Positions 13,740-27,700 of a stretch of DNA of 64,000 bases are shown piece after piece. This DNA is from Marthasterias glacialis (lineage: Eukaryota; Echinodermata; Asteroidea; Forcipulatida; Asteriidae). The position numbers were made by a program, and so were the translations under genes. The notes beneath the pieces were generated by a model. That model was not told the DNA's origin, did no database searches, and saw only the letters and a list, made by a program, of their open reading frames with translations. The stretch is taken from positions 3,252,290 to 3,316,289 of the forward strand of contig OU452221.1 of assembly GCA_911728455.2 (NCBI GenBank), in the 5' to 3' direction. The number at the start of each line of letters is the position of its first letter. Within the stretch, counting starts at the first letter, position 1.

Positions 13740-15829
13740 ATAAAATATATTAGTGTCTGATAAGAAAATACCACATGAATCTTTATCACCAAGAATTTGG
13801 TAACCAGCCTGAATTACTTAATTTTTTTAACTCCCCCCGACTCCGGCCTGGGTTGTATGACTGGATAATTTATACGCGAAACAAGACTTTTTAGAATTCA
13901 GGGTAACACAAGTAGGAAATGGAAAACACGGGTGTCTTCATAATACTTGGATGACTCAGTCCTAGCTAACAGAGATTTTCCGGGAGAAATAACATGAGAA
14001 TATAAAAATATTTTTCTTTAATGATGACCAGAATTTGTCTTGCCAAGACTGGTTCGAGACTTGGAAACAAATTTTGTTCTTGAAACACTACACACCAATG
14101 GAGGCAATACAATTTAAAAAAAAATAAGCGTTTAAAGACTTATTCGTTTATAGCATGAACATTTTTATTAACAAATAAAAGTTACTGGTTATTATTGACT
14201 GGTTTGTAGAAAACTGTAAATTAAGTACTTTGAAGGAGTATTTTTAGTTGTATTACATTCTGATTGAAATCAAAATTTATGTCAAATAATGCATTGATTT
14301 ATTTCATTATCATTGTTTACACGAAATTTCTTACTAACAAGGGAATAAAAGAGTGGTAACCGAAGGCTGAAACGACCGCTTAAAACCGGCTACCAGTTTA
14401 AGGCCGAGTTACTACTATGTTACTTCCATTCATACATGCATTTTTTTGTTAAAAAGCGTAACTATGTGGGAAAATAAATCTGTGTAACTTTTTAATAATT
14501 TTTGAAGTTATTTTTAAATTCCTCTCACGTCCTCAGACTCCATTTCGTGAAGGGTCAAATTGCATGCAACGCTCAATGGTTGCGCGTGCGACGCTCAACT
14601 TTATAGTCTCTGGCATTTTTCTGTTAATTAAAAAAAATACTTGTTCTCGAGAAAATCAAAATAGTTTACAAACTTTTTTTATATATATATTAATGCACCA
14701 ATATACGAAGCCCTTTATATCTTTAAAAAGCAGCAAAAATACTATAAAATTGCTGCATTTATTATTTGCGTAAAACATTACAAAACTACTTCATGACATA
14801 GTTCTGGGTAAAAATGTAAAAAGAAACTAAATGTTAAGGGTAATAAACATCAATTTTGAAAGAGTGTTTGTTCTCAAACTCTAGTTTTTAGAAGAGTTGT
14901 TTCATTTCCAGCCTCTATTTTCCTGTAAACACACAATACAAACCACAGAGATATTATAAAATTAAGAGGTCCTTCTTTTATACCAAAACAAAACAAAAAT
15001 GCTTCAAGTTTGTAATTGTATGTGTGCACATTCAGTCTTTTAATTTTTCGATTTGGAAAAATATTGCAAGAACCATGTACATGACAGCATTAGATGGAGA
15101 CATTCTCAGAACAATCAATCTTGGTGTTAAGTTTATGAACAGAAAACATTATGAATAAAACAGAATTGCCAAACTAACTTTTTTCATTCACTGCTAATGT
15201 TTCAAAGCGCCCTAACATTATAAGTAATTGTCAAAGACTTGTATCCGCACTTTGAGAGTTTGCCAAAGTTTAAACTCAATTGGTCATTGGAGTCACAAGT
15301 AAATATTGAAAACCCCCATCACGGTTTCATTGTTTTCTAACCTTATATTTCGGACTTGCACAAGATCAAAAGTAATAGTTTTACTCATTTCTCAAAAATT
15401 ATAGTATTTTAGGCAAACAATTTTCAAAAGAAGTTTTCCACCATGACCATGTTATACCATGTAGGTTATGTGTAAATCTGTGAACATTTATATTTTCAAT
15501 CTTACCAATGTTATGCAAAACCCTTAACCATTAACGCCCGTTATAAAAAATAAATTATTATGCTAAAACTATTAAGGTATTATGCTACATTAAAGATATC
15601 TTAAAACAATATTTTTCAAGACAGTTTACTTTACATTTAGCAAACAAATGTTCCAATAAAAATTCAAAACATCCACTGGAACAGTTCAAGAGACATCAAG
15701 GCATTTACCAGGGGTATGTCGTCAACTCCAACTTGATATGCATGAACATGGGCGAAGCCTATGGGTCAGTCATTTCCAGAACTGTCATGAGTTATAAGTA
15801 CTGCGATGGGTGAGAAATCATTTGCCGAT
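13740..15829. other. Intergenic region between gene 2 stop and gene 1 first exon
   Basis: About 2.1 kb. It should hold the gene 2 3'-UTR; no polyadenylation signal could be chosen with confidence (AATAAA on the minus strand occurs near 14300 and 14165). It also holds a fragment of the 500-bp element (14336-14415), a family Y MITE and a dispersed repeat. No coding frame is supported. Confidence 0.6.
15213..15540 (-). mobile_element. MITE family Y copy (inverted)
   Basis: Reverse complement of the family Y blocks (TTGGTCATTGGAGTCACAAG, CTTACCAATGTTATGC). It lies between gene 2's stop and gene 1's first exon, possibly within the gene 2 3'-UTR. Confidence 0.7.
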
Positions 15830-18703
15830 CTACACGGCATCATCACCACTGGAGAGCGTCACTTGCACCTCCTCAAGAAGGTAGCCAAGATGGGCTTCTT
15901 CATATTCTGGTTCAGACTCAAGGACATCCAGAATCTGAAAAAATGAGACACACAGGGATGACAAGAATTTTTGACTCAACCTTCTTGATTGTTCTTTACT
16001 CTAAAGATATTCTAAATAGTACCCAATGGTTTCTTGTTAAACTACCATTAAATAAATTATGGAACACCAATAATACCTAGTATAAAAAAAAGAAATAAAC
16101 TGAAAGGTCAGAAGATACAGTTGAAGAAAGGAAAGGAATGAATACACAGTAGAGACAGAAAGCAGAAAATGAATGTAACCAAAGTGAGGCTGGAAGGAAA
16201 AATAGCCTGGCCCCTTCCTGGTTAATGGGTATCATTATATATGATTACACAGGGAGCTACACAAAGATGCCTTCTCTAAGATTCCCCTTGTGGTACCTTG
16301 AGCCATCATTCAAGATTTGATGATGATTTACATGCAGGGGAGAAACAGTGCAACATAGACACACAAGGTGAGAACAGAATTTAGACAGAAAAATTAATTG
16401 GGCAAGTGTTTCAAAACTTACCTTTGTATTGTAGTTGCTGACAATATCCCACAGCTGTTCAAGGGTATTCAACTTGCTGAACAGGTCAATGAAATTCTGA
16501 AAAGAAAAGTTTTAACGATTTTTTAAAAATTTAAATATATGAATCAAAAATCAAATCTAATTCAATAATTTGTCTCTTTCCTGTTCATTGACTTGTATCA
16601 TTTTTTTCCCCTTGAAAATGATCGTTTATACGGTTGGAGTCAACATTAAATGCTAAGGTTGTACAACTGATAGTTTATTTATTTTACCTCGCTGGCTTTG
16701 TAGACCTCCTTGTTCAGTTCCTGTGTGGGCACCGGTGACAAACTACGAACTCCTTCATAGAAGTCCTGTACAACATACTGGTACTTCTGCTTTTCTCTGC
16801 CGTACAATAACTTATTGATACTGGACTCCTGTCAGCAAAAAAAATCATTTTTTTTTATTTGTTAAATGTTTTCTTTTGTTTCTACAGTTCCCAATTTAAT
16901 CAAAAGGTGTTTTTCATGGGGGAAAAAAGGGGGGAGAGATGTGTATATTATTTACGTTACCTGTCCGAGCTTATGCGTCTTGGTGTCATGTGCATCATGG
17001 AATAACTGACCAATCACGTCCATGCTTGCCCCAACGGAGCGAGAAGGTCGGATGTCAAAGATGTAGTCTGGATGCTTGATGGCGTTGGACCAGAAACGCA
17101 ACGGCAAGCTATGAAAAAAAACCACAGTTTCTATTGTTGATGGTACACTCCTGATGCTCCACCACAAACATATTTGATTATGTGATTGTCTTGCAGCAAA
17201 CGAATATATAATTACAGCCATTGTTTTAAATTGTAGCAAAAGAGAGTTTTGATACGGACGGCAAGGGTGAGATTGTATAAGAAGATTAAATGACAACAGT
17301 TTTCTCTTAGTCTGGAGAGGAAGCCTACTGATTTAAAAGTAAAGATTTCCTTATTAGAGGTTTACAGACTCTCTACTTCATTTCAGAAAGATATCTGAAG
17401 GTTTGGTCATAACAAGCACCAAGTTTTTCATCTCTGTAATGGCATTATTAGTACGGTAGGTAGGTGAAGGGGTTGTGCCTTTGATGATACGAGCATGAAA
17501 AAGAGAGTATGTCATGAGAAAGAGAAAGTTATTTTGCTATAGGGCCATCGCAGATTTCTCCCGAGAAAAAAGAAATTGGTTGAATAATAAGCAATTGTAG
17601 CCATTTTGAAAATTGTAAAACTTGTTTGTTATTCTACCAAACCTACATTGGCCTTATAACAAAACATCTTTTTTCATGACATACTCGGGCTGTTTGCCAA
17701 ATTCCATGCTTGTATCATCAAAGGCATAATTCCCCCAAATAGTTCCCCTACCTGCCCCACTATTTCACCTTTTCCAAGACAAACTCCAGAAAAATCCAGA
17801 AATCAGGATAAATCCTGACAAATTACAGGCCTGGGCTGGGTAGGTAAGTGCGGAAATTTAAGCTACATATCTACAAATGTCTTGTTCCTTGAAAATTTTA
17901 CTGCTTCTCAGAAACAGAACTGTGAAGAGAATGTTAAACAATGTTAAAGGTTTTTATCTTGCAACAAACTGTCAAAAAGCCTCCTTCCTTTTGGCAAATG
18001 ATCCAGTTTTTCAAGAAGCATTGGTAGTTGTCATTAATCAGAAACCAACTTTAAAATCCAAAGGAAATCTTATGCCTACTAATCTAGGTCAAGTATTCAC
18101 CACAAGAATAAAAAAGGAAGTATAAACATACATATTACTCTTCCAGATATGTGTGATTTCCGGGTCACTTTCTTCCAGTCCATGTCGAATGGCCTGGCTG
18201 TCAAAAAAGTCAAAGAGGTACTTGATGGCTTTGGGGGCGTGCTCCACGGATAGAACGGTGTGGAACATATCGTCAACATACTTTTGTACAGTTCCCTTTG
18301 GAAAAACAAAGAAAAGTAATGAGGGAATTACACAAATGAAAAACGGAAAAGGGAAAAGAGTTTGAAACATCCCCCCCCACCCCCCGCCAAACAAGTCACA
18401 GATAAATACAACTTTGTTGACAGTTTTTCCTCTTTCAAACAAACAAAACCCAAAACTATGAGTCCCTCCCACTCCTCTTGCACTATTTGCTAGAATTACT
18501 GATGACCACTGAAAACGGACAAGTTGAAGGACTGTTTTGTGTACCTTTGTTGACATGAGTCTTGGAAATGAGATCTCTTTGATCTTTCGACGAGTGATCT
18601 TATTTCTGAAGGTGACTGACCTCAACATGGTGAAGCAATCTCGGGGTTTTCTCCCCCTACCTTCCTCCTCCTCCTCATCCAATCCACTGCTTTCTTCTTT
18701 CAC
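15830..18703 (-). other. Gene 2 GAP C-terminal segment exons (32-37)
   Basis: Exon 32 opens with an acidic, low-complexity stretch ([11 protein letters not shown]) then a basic patch ([20 protein letters not shown]). Exon 33 has [20 protein letters not shown] and [12 protein letters not shown]. Exon 34 has [13 protein letters not shown] with the second GAP Arg finger conserved. Exon 35 has [20 protein letters not shown]. Exon 37 ends in GDDAV followed by TAG, which differs from the TDL-type PDZ ligand of B-class plexins. I could not place the polyadenylation site. Confidence 0.9.
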
Positions 18704-21700
18704 CTTGCAAACAAAAATTACCATGTACTAATGAAATAATCAATTGTCTTGGTGATTCCATGATTCAAACAAGTTGTGCAACTCAATGCTCTTAACCCAT
18801 GGAAACTTTTAACCAATGGGTGACTTTGGAATGATAGGTGGCAGCAGACTTACCAGCTAACTTGTCATTATTTCCTTAGTTATGAGCATGCACACATTTC
18901 CTAGAACAATGGATTTACCTGGTCAGCCTGCTGCCACCTGGTGTCCTCAGAATCCCCTATTTGTAAAATTTGTTTAAATTACAGACTATAAAATTTTTTT
19001 CTTGGTATGTCTTGGGGCGTGTCTTGGTCGAGCGGATAAGACTCAAGCCGGTGTTTTTGATCAGATGTAAGTCCTGGTCGTGACACTTGTGTCCTTAAGC
19101 AAGACACTTAACCATTATTGCTACGTCCTTCGAATGGCACGTAAAACCGTAGGTCCCGTGTGTTGTGTAATGCACGTAAAAGAACCCAGTGCACGTAATT
19201 GCAAAGAGAAGGGGGTCCCTGGTGTTCCTGGTTTGATCGGCTGCAGGTTGCGCCACAGCACCTTGTAAACCATTAATTACATGATGCTATGTAAACGAAC
19301 AGGTCTCATACTTCAAAATTTAACTCCGCATACCTTGTAGGAAACAATACTGAGCGCTTTGAGACACCCATAGGGCGTGATAAAGCGCTATATAAGAACC
19401 GCGTATTACTGTTTATATTCTTGTTGTGATATTCTTTCCCAAACTTACTCACCAGATGCCAGTCTTTGATACCTTCTGTTGTCTCTACCTCTACAACGGT
19501 ATACCGACGCTTACTGTATCGTTTATTGCTAGCGAAATCATCAAATCCAACATTAACTAGCAGGGAAAAACAAATATAAATAAACAACAAAGCTAGGCAC
19601 AAACTATTTTTCACATATGTAACGTGAAGTACAAATGAAGTGTAAACTTTGTTTGACCCTGCTGCTGTTGCATGAGACCCTGCTGCTATTGCATGAAAGG
19701 ACATGTTAGAATCGGAATATATACTAGGTAAGTGAAAATAACAGCTATGTTTGGACTTAAAAAATACAAAAATAAAGCAGGAGTGTTCTTATTTATTACC
19801 AAAAGGGGAGTTTTATTTTAAAAGGGGAGCTACACACCCCTTACATATGGAATCTTGTATATTTTAAAAAAATATTCCTGAAGGAAACTTTAATTAGTGT
19901 TTTTTGTGACTTTATTTCTTTCTTTATTTATTTTTTTCTTTTGGGAAGGGTGTCTGTTTTTCATGACTCGGCTGTTTTTTTCTCCTATTTTCTTGTTCTT
20001 TTTCCGTGTAAGGAAAAAATGATTTCCATTGATCAGAGTGTTTGGTCTTTCTTCATCAATAGCAACAACAAACCATGACAATGGTTCCAGTATACAATAA
20101 AATGAAAATAACAGAAGGGGAAACCCCTTTTTATGCCCCTCTGTTTACTGGTGTCTGCAAAGTCTATTCATAGCAAGTTATAATAATAGCAACAAATGGA
20201 TTGAGCATGGTGTGACGTGCAACGTAACAAAGCCAGGATATTTAATTTGATGTTACTTCCTGTTACCATCGTGGTAGATTTAAAATAAAATCCTACATAG
20301 GGACATATTTTTTCTAGACTTTGCCTGTGAAAAGGGAGTCTATCAGGAAATTCTCCAGCCTGTGGAGCAGTAACACTCTCCCCCACTGTAGATCTAGGGA
20401 ATTATCGTGAATGTTGCTTAAGTATTAACATTTTTATCAAGAAAAAAAAAATGTTCAATAAACAGTAACACTCTTCCCAACAGCAGATCTAGGGAATTAG
20501 CACGATAATTGCCTAAGTATTAACATTTTGATCAAGAAAAAACAAACATGCTCAGTAAATACAGATTTGAAAACTCCACAACATCTCTAACAACGTGATG
20601 GAACAGCAATACTTATGAGTGAAACAATATTTCCTGAAGGAATGGTAAGTTGTGGAAGTTGAAATAGTGGGGCAGATACAGGAAATATTTGGGGGGAAAT
20701 GTGCCTTTGATGATACAATTTTTTGGGGAATGGAATTTTTACAATGGAATTTGGCACACAGTCAGAATATGTCATGGGAAATATATTTGGCTATAAGGCC
20801 ATTGCAGACTTGAATTTAAAAAAAAATATACATAGAATAACAAGCAATTTTTAAAATTGTCAAAATAGCTGCCATTGCTTGTTATACTTCCTATATTTTT
20901 TTTCAAAACACATATCTGCGATGGCTTCACAGCCAAATATCTTTCTCATGACATACTCTGACTGACTGTGTGCCTATTTCCATGCTTGTATCATCAAAGG
21001 CACAATTCCAGCACCTACCTGCTGTACTAAAAACTTTAACAGCATTTATTTGATATAACATTTGAATTTAAAGTAGAAGTAAAGGTCTAAGCCACCTCTT
21101 CCTAATAATGAGATTATGCAAGAAACACTGTAAGTTTGAACAGAATCAGCCATCTGTCTTGTCGATCTGCTGGCCAATCCTTATATACTGACGCAAACTA
21201 CTGTTTCTACTCAATTCTATGGTCAAAGAGCTTTCACTTTCCTAGCACCTTCATTGTAGAATGACTTACCTCTTCATTTTCATCAAGCTGACTTCAAACT
21301 CACATGTTTGAATGTACATTTTTTCAACTTTACTTCATGTATTTTTGTTTTGTTTTATGTTCTGTGTTTATTGCGCATAGAGGCTCCTGCATTATGTGCC
21401 ATATTAATGTCACATGTTATTATAATTATTATAAAAGACAATCCATGATGATGTAAAAAAACAACTCACCGTATGCACTTTCTTCATTTCCTTGGGAGAG
21501 CTTTAGAATGGGTCGGGAAAGAGTTGCATTGTCAACGTCTTGCTTCTCAACGATGGTCATTTGATCATTATCCCTAACCTGTAGGTTACCAAGGGAAAAA
21601 AACAAAAAACAGTCATACAAAATGATAATATGGGTGATATTTACAACATCAACAATATCATCAACAACTCCAAACAAACAAGACAAAATAACAAACAAAA

Positions 21701-24700
21701 ACCCTCAAACAGTGAAACCTGTTTTAATTGTAATCCAGGCCAAAGAGCAGATAATGCAAAACAATGGCGCACCCAAGATTAATTCTTAGGAAGGGGCTCT
21801 ATCTAATTAACAGGTGGGGCTCAGGGGCTGGCGTACGGCCCCTGGTGGGGGGTCCAAGGGCAGATCCCCTGGTGGGGGTCCAGCGGGTGAAGCCCCCGGA
21901 AGCTCTGGGCTTTTGTCCTTTTTTGAAAAATCAAGTCTCCGTATGACTAAAAACAGAGAAATAGACGTTTTTTAAGCATGTATGCACAGGTGCTCAAGCC
22001 CTTCGAGCCCCATCCCCCATCCCCGGGTGCGCCGTTGATGCATAAATATACCAAACACATCTAAATTAACATTCTCCACAACTTGGCACTCGTTCGGCAA
22101 CCTGCAGAGACTTTCTTTAAGATGTTTGACTTAAAGTTCAAAGAGTTGTTTGTATTTTCAAATTTTTACATTATAGCATTTAAAAAAAAAACCTATTTAC
22201 TTTACAAATTTATTATTTTGTGGTCTAATACTTGGCGATGTACTTCAACAGAATCTTGATACTTACATGAAAATCTTGTAGCATGTTGATTCTTCGCCAT
22301 CTGTCAGTCGGTGGTCTAAGATCCATGTCTTTCAACACAAGACGACCACTGATGCCACGATGCCATTCTGATGATGAGGCAAGTTATATTTGTATCACGG
22401 TCAATTATATTAAATTGTCAATTTATTGAAAACAAACTTGTAGCCAAAGTAACATTAATGATAATAATTAATAATAGTGTACATTTATAATGCACCATGT
22501 CTGTCATAAATGAAACTCCTGGCGCTGAATTTTTTTTTATTTTATTATTATTATGATATATTTCTGGTAATGAAACCAAGGATGCCTCATAAGTGAACTA
22601 AATAACTGTAGCTCTCAAGCCTGAGGAAACCTGCAGATAAGGATGCTTGCTATGTGAACCAGAAACACCGGGCTAAACCCCTACTCTTCCACGATAAGTG
22701 TTCTGGGTTCTTTTACGTGCACTACCTATCCTAGTACACCTTTGGCTTAATGTCCCGTCCGAAGGACAAAGCAATTATGGTAAAGTATCTTGCTCAAGGA
22801 CACAAGTGCCTCGACCTGGATTCGAATCCACACTCTGCTGCCAACAACACCAGAACTTGAGTCCGGTGATCTTAACCGCTCGGCCACGACACTCCACAAA
22901 TCTTCAAATTTGGTGGAGCCAGATCAACTCTGGTGGAGCTTGTTAAAAATGATTTTATGAGACGAAGCAACCATAGTCCAACACCTTGACAAGGGATACA
23001 AGGTGAGGTGGCACAAATTTCTGCCAGACCATGCCAAAGTAAGTAAATAAGTAGTGAAGTAAGTTAATACTGAGCAATTAAAACTTAACTTGTAGTACAT
23101 GGAAAATTAGATTTGATTTTTTGATGAACTGTTCATTATAATGTGGGCTCAATGATTCTATAACATTATTGTATTATTTAGACTTGTTTATTTATCTTTG
23201 ATGGGCGGGGCAAAGGGGGAAAGAGGTTTCCCAGCAGCTCCTTTACTCTGAGATGTCTTTCACATACCAAGACTGACTTGGTTGGCACTGGGTCTGCTGG
23301 AGTAGGGTTTGTTGCAATGGATGGCGTCTAAGATCTTCTCTTTGACCTGCGAGATGGTGTCAATGTCCTGCACCTTGACTTCCTTGATGACATTTGCTTT
23401 TTCATCAATGAGTACAACGAGAGTCTGAATGGGAACCAGATCAAAAAGGTCATGAAACTGTGACAAAAAAAACAATTCTTATGAAATGTTATATAATATT
23501 TTTTAATGTGTGAATAAAAACCACGAAAACAAATCTTAGTAAAACGAAAATTCCAGAAGATGCTTTTGAAAAAACTCACAAGGGTTTTGAATTCAACATC
23601 CTCCTGCAAGATCTTCTCGAAGTTCAGAGAATATCTTGACCTGCCAGTGAAGACATCAACTGGACCACTCTCAGAAACGTGCTTGATGGCACGGTACAAG
23701 ACAAACAGAGGATAGGCTGTGTGATTCTGGAAACAGAAAACATTTCTTAAATGTTAAAATATCCCCCAAACCAAGCAACAGAATATCGCATGGCAACACC
23801 TACAAATCCAAAATAAATGTACTCCCAACATAGGTGACATAAGATATATTTAGTGTCAAGGTCCAAATTTCATTGTTGACAATTTTTATTTACCCCTTAG
23901 AAAAACCCAAGTATTTTCTTTCGTAATTTTAATTTTTTTTTATAGTTTTTTTTATGGAAGTTGCCAGACACACAAGGCCAGTAAGCCACTCATTAAGCCA
24001 CTCAATTGAGCAATCCGTACCTGAAGTTGGTCATACAGGCACAAAACAACCCAGTTTGATAGAAGCTTCTCCAAAATACTCTCATTTCTGGAAAGAACGA
24101 AAAATGGGGAAAGAAACAATCAACTACATATATTTCAAAATGCTTGGATTTTTTTTATAAGAAATTTTATCTGTTTTTTATACTAATTTAGTTTCCTCTA
24201 TTTTTGTGTGACTTGTTCCAGAGATGATGATGTAAATAGTTACAGGCAGTAATGTGAAAATAATACATACACACATAGTGCAAAAACAATGTATCAAAAT
24301 AATGTATATTGTAATGTAATATAAAATATCAAGCAATAAACCAAAAGGGAAACTGACAGGACGAAATTGCTTAAACTCAATTTTGGGGTGAACAAAGAAA
24401 AATTGACTGGAGTGGGATTTGAACCTGTGACCACCTGCAACTATCAGTATGTCTAGCCAGTGGTCGCAGGTTCAAATCCTGCTCCAGTCAATTTTTTTTT
24501 GTTCCCCCAAAAAATTGTTTTAAAATAATATATCAACACATTTTAAGTGTTTTAAGCTTGCGAAAACTCAGAATTGCAGTAACACAATGACATAATATCT
24601 TTGATTGGTTGTGGTAATATTAGAAATAAAAAAAGGTGGTTTAACAATTCAACATTTTGATCAGTACTGAGGTAAGTCCTAATGTCCTCTGGAGAAGATA

Positions 24701-27700
24701 GGAAATTAATTAATTGTTTTATTTTTTCAATTTGATATGATGAGAATTACCTGAGAAAGAGTTGTCGTGTACGACCGTTTTCAGCGGCTGTCTGGATGTG
24801 CTTTGTCATCAGAGTAATCATGACGCTGAATAATGAAATACAAATAAATATTTCCAATGAATATTGCACTGCCAAAGAAGGAGGTTTCCAAGCCTGTTGA
24901 TGGACATGAAGGTTTGCCTTTTCAAAAGTCTGTCAGAATTTTTGTGTTTTAAGTGTGACTTGTTCCAGTGATGATGAAGTAAATAATTACAGGCAGTAAT
25001 GTGAAAATAATACATAAACACATGCAAAAACAATGTATCAAAATAATGTATATTGTAATGTAATATAAAATATCAAGCAATAAACCACAAGGGAAACTGA
25101 CTGGGTAAAATTGCTTAAACTCAATTTTGGGGTGAACAAAGAAAAATTTACTGAATAATGAAATACAAATAAATATTTCCAATGAAGATTGCACTGCCAA
25201 AGAAGGGGGTTTCCAAGCCTGTTGGTGGACATGAAGGTTTTCCTCTTCAAAAGTCTGTCAGAATTTTCACTGGTCAACATCTTAGAGCTTTCTATAGAAG
25301 CTAAATTTGCATTGGGGATGAAGAATATTGTTTTTAAGTTAAGACATCTGCTCTAGAATGGCAAAGGTCGTGGGGTTCGAATCCTACCCGAGTAACATGA
25401 TTTGCATAAGTGATGTAGTAGCTGTTGAGGCACTTGCTGCTCAGTGGGTACAGAATGCTTGAGAATGAGGGCATTGTAGTTTTGAATTTCACCCCAGAAG
25501 CCTGTGGATTTTTCCCCTCTGCGGGATTCAGAAAGCACTAAGATTATAGTGATTATCACACATCCATGCAAGGGGGAAAACCAAAGTAATAATCTTGGAA
25601 TTATTGACTTTTAAGGATGCTATTTGGAGGAGATTTCAATTCAAAGCAATGGACATTTCAGGGAGTTATTAGGATTCCAGAATATAGAATACAGGATCCT
25701 TTTGGCATGAAACTTTAGGGTTGAAGTTTTTGTCTTTTATTCTTGTCTTTATGTACAACTGAAATAAATAAATAAATAAATCTTATTAAAACAAATACTT
25801 ACTCGGTTAAGTATGTAAGCTTGTTCTCTAGGATCATCACAACTGTAAGCAGAGACGCTATCAACTGCCTGAACAACACAACAGAATTTCCGAGTGAACA
25901 AATAAACAAATGCTCTGACTTTGCTTCAAAATCAGCTTAAACATTATGCAGTTTCCAAATTATCAATATGAAGTACAATATTCATTGTCCTGAAGAGATA
26001 TTGCACCTCTTAAGATGAGTTAAAGAATGAACTATCATCTGAAATATTTGGTTTTAAGTAAAACTGCATTTCCAAATAGTTGGGCTGATCTTTCCTTTAA
26101 AGGGGCTGTGTCGTCATGATTATAGCAGGCCTGTGGCTGTGCATGGAAAGATGAACTCTTACCTGATACTGCACACGTGTGCGCTTTCGGTCAAATCACA
26201 AAGGGTGCTGTCTACGTCAAAATGTGATGTGACCACCGGCGTGCACGCGTGCGTAGTTACTGGGTTATTCTATTTACTGCTATAACCATGACGACACAGC
26301 CCCTTTAAAGGGTGTGCACCACATTGGTATAAAGATCATCATGGTGAAAAACTTCCCTTAAAATATTTTTGCTTTAAATACTACAGTTTTTGAGAAATTA
26401 GTAATATTTAGTTTTGATCTCGCTTGATAACAGTGAAAACAAATAATTTCCCCCCCAATATTTTTATGTGACTCCAATGACCAATTAAGCTTAAACTTTC
26501 ACAGGTTTGTTATTTTATGTATATGTTGGGTCACATCAAAGTGCAGATACTGGTCTTTGACAGTTACCAATGTTGTCCATGCGCTTAGGAACTTCAATCA
26601 AAAATCAAGTGGCTTACTTTTGTCTGATGGTTAATTTTGAGTTGCTCTCTGCATCCAACGTCTGAATGAGAACAATTAAGAAGTCCTTGTTGCTGAGAAG
26701 ACGGGAAAACTTTGTCATTGCTGTTTGAACATTTTCATCTGGATTCTAGAAATACAGATAAAAATAGGACATTTCGACAATTTGTCATGACTTTGGAGGA
26801 TCTGATTGAGCTTTGGTTCATATATATTATATTATATTTTATTGTCCAAACCAACAGCGGAAGAACCGCCAATTACAGGAAAGGGTAAATAAAGATAACT
26901 TAATCTGGATAATTAATAATACATATAAATATAAAAATGTTAAGAATTGAAATTCATAATGATATTAAATAAATAAATAAATAGATTCGTAAATGAATAA
27001 ATACATAAGTAAAAAGATAAATAAAGATTGTAAATAAATAAATAACACAAAAAAAAAAAAAAAAAAATAACCTCTAATATAAACAATTCCTTTTCAAAAC
27101 GTCAAATGTGAGTGAAGTAATGGTGAGAGTGTTAGATGAGATGGCCCATTTTTTTCTTCTTCTGGTTTCCCCAAAATCAAAACGAATATGGGGGAGAGAG
27201 AGCAGCAGCTCTTCGATTGCGGAATAGTCTTCCTAAACCAAGAAACTGTTGATGAGTTTAAGAATAAACTGATCTTGATCTTAATGAATGATTGGACAGC
27301 TCCTTATTAGGAACAACACTATAAGGTCGGGTTAGGAGAGGGAGGAACCTCTAATCAGATGAATACCCAGCCTGCAAGGTGCGCTGGTATGGGAGAAATT
27401 GAATGAGCTCCAGTCTTTAGCGGTGTTGGGGAAGAATGACTTCTGGTAGGCATTGGTTCCGGAGGATGGAATTCTGAAAACACATCTAATGAAAGGTATA
27501 CGTCGCTGGCATTAAACCTTTGCTATGAGCGCATTGAGCATGTAGGTGAATATGTTGCAGGATATAAATGTTTGCATTGTTATCAGCCCCATGCTGTCCC
27601 TTCAAGCAGTACTGTCGTTACAAATAAGTTGGACACACTGAAATAGTTTGATGAAGGCAACCTCTTTGAGCATATCTTTGGTAACATACCTGTTCATAAT

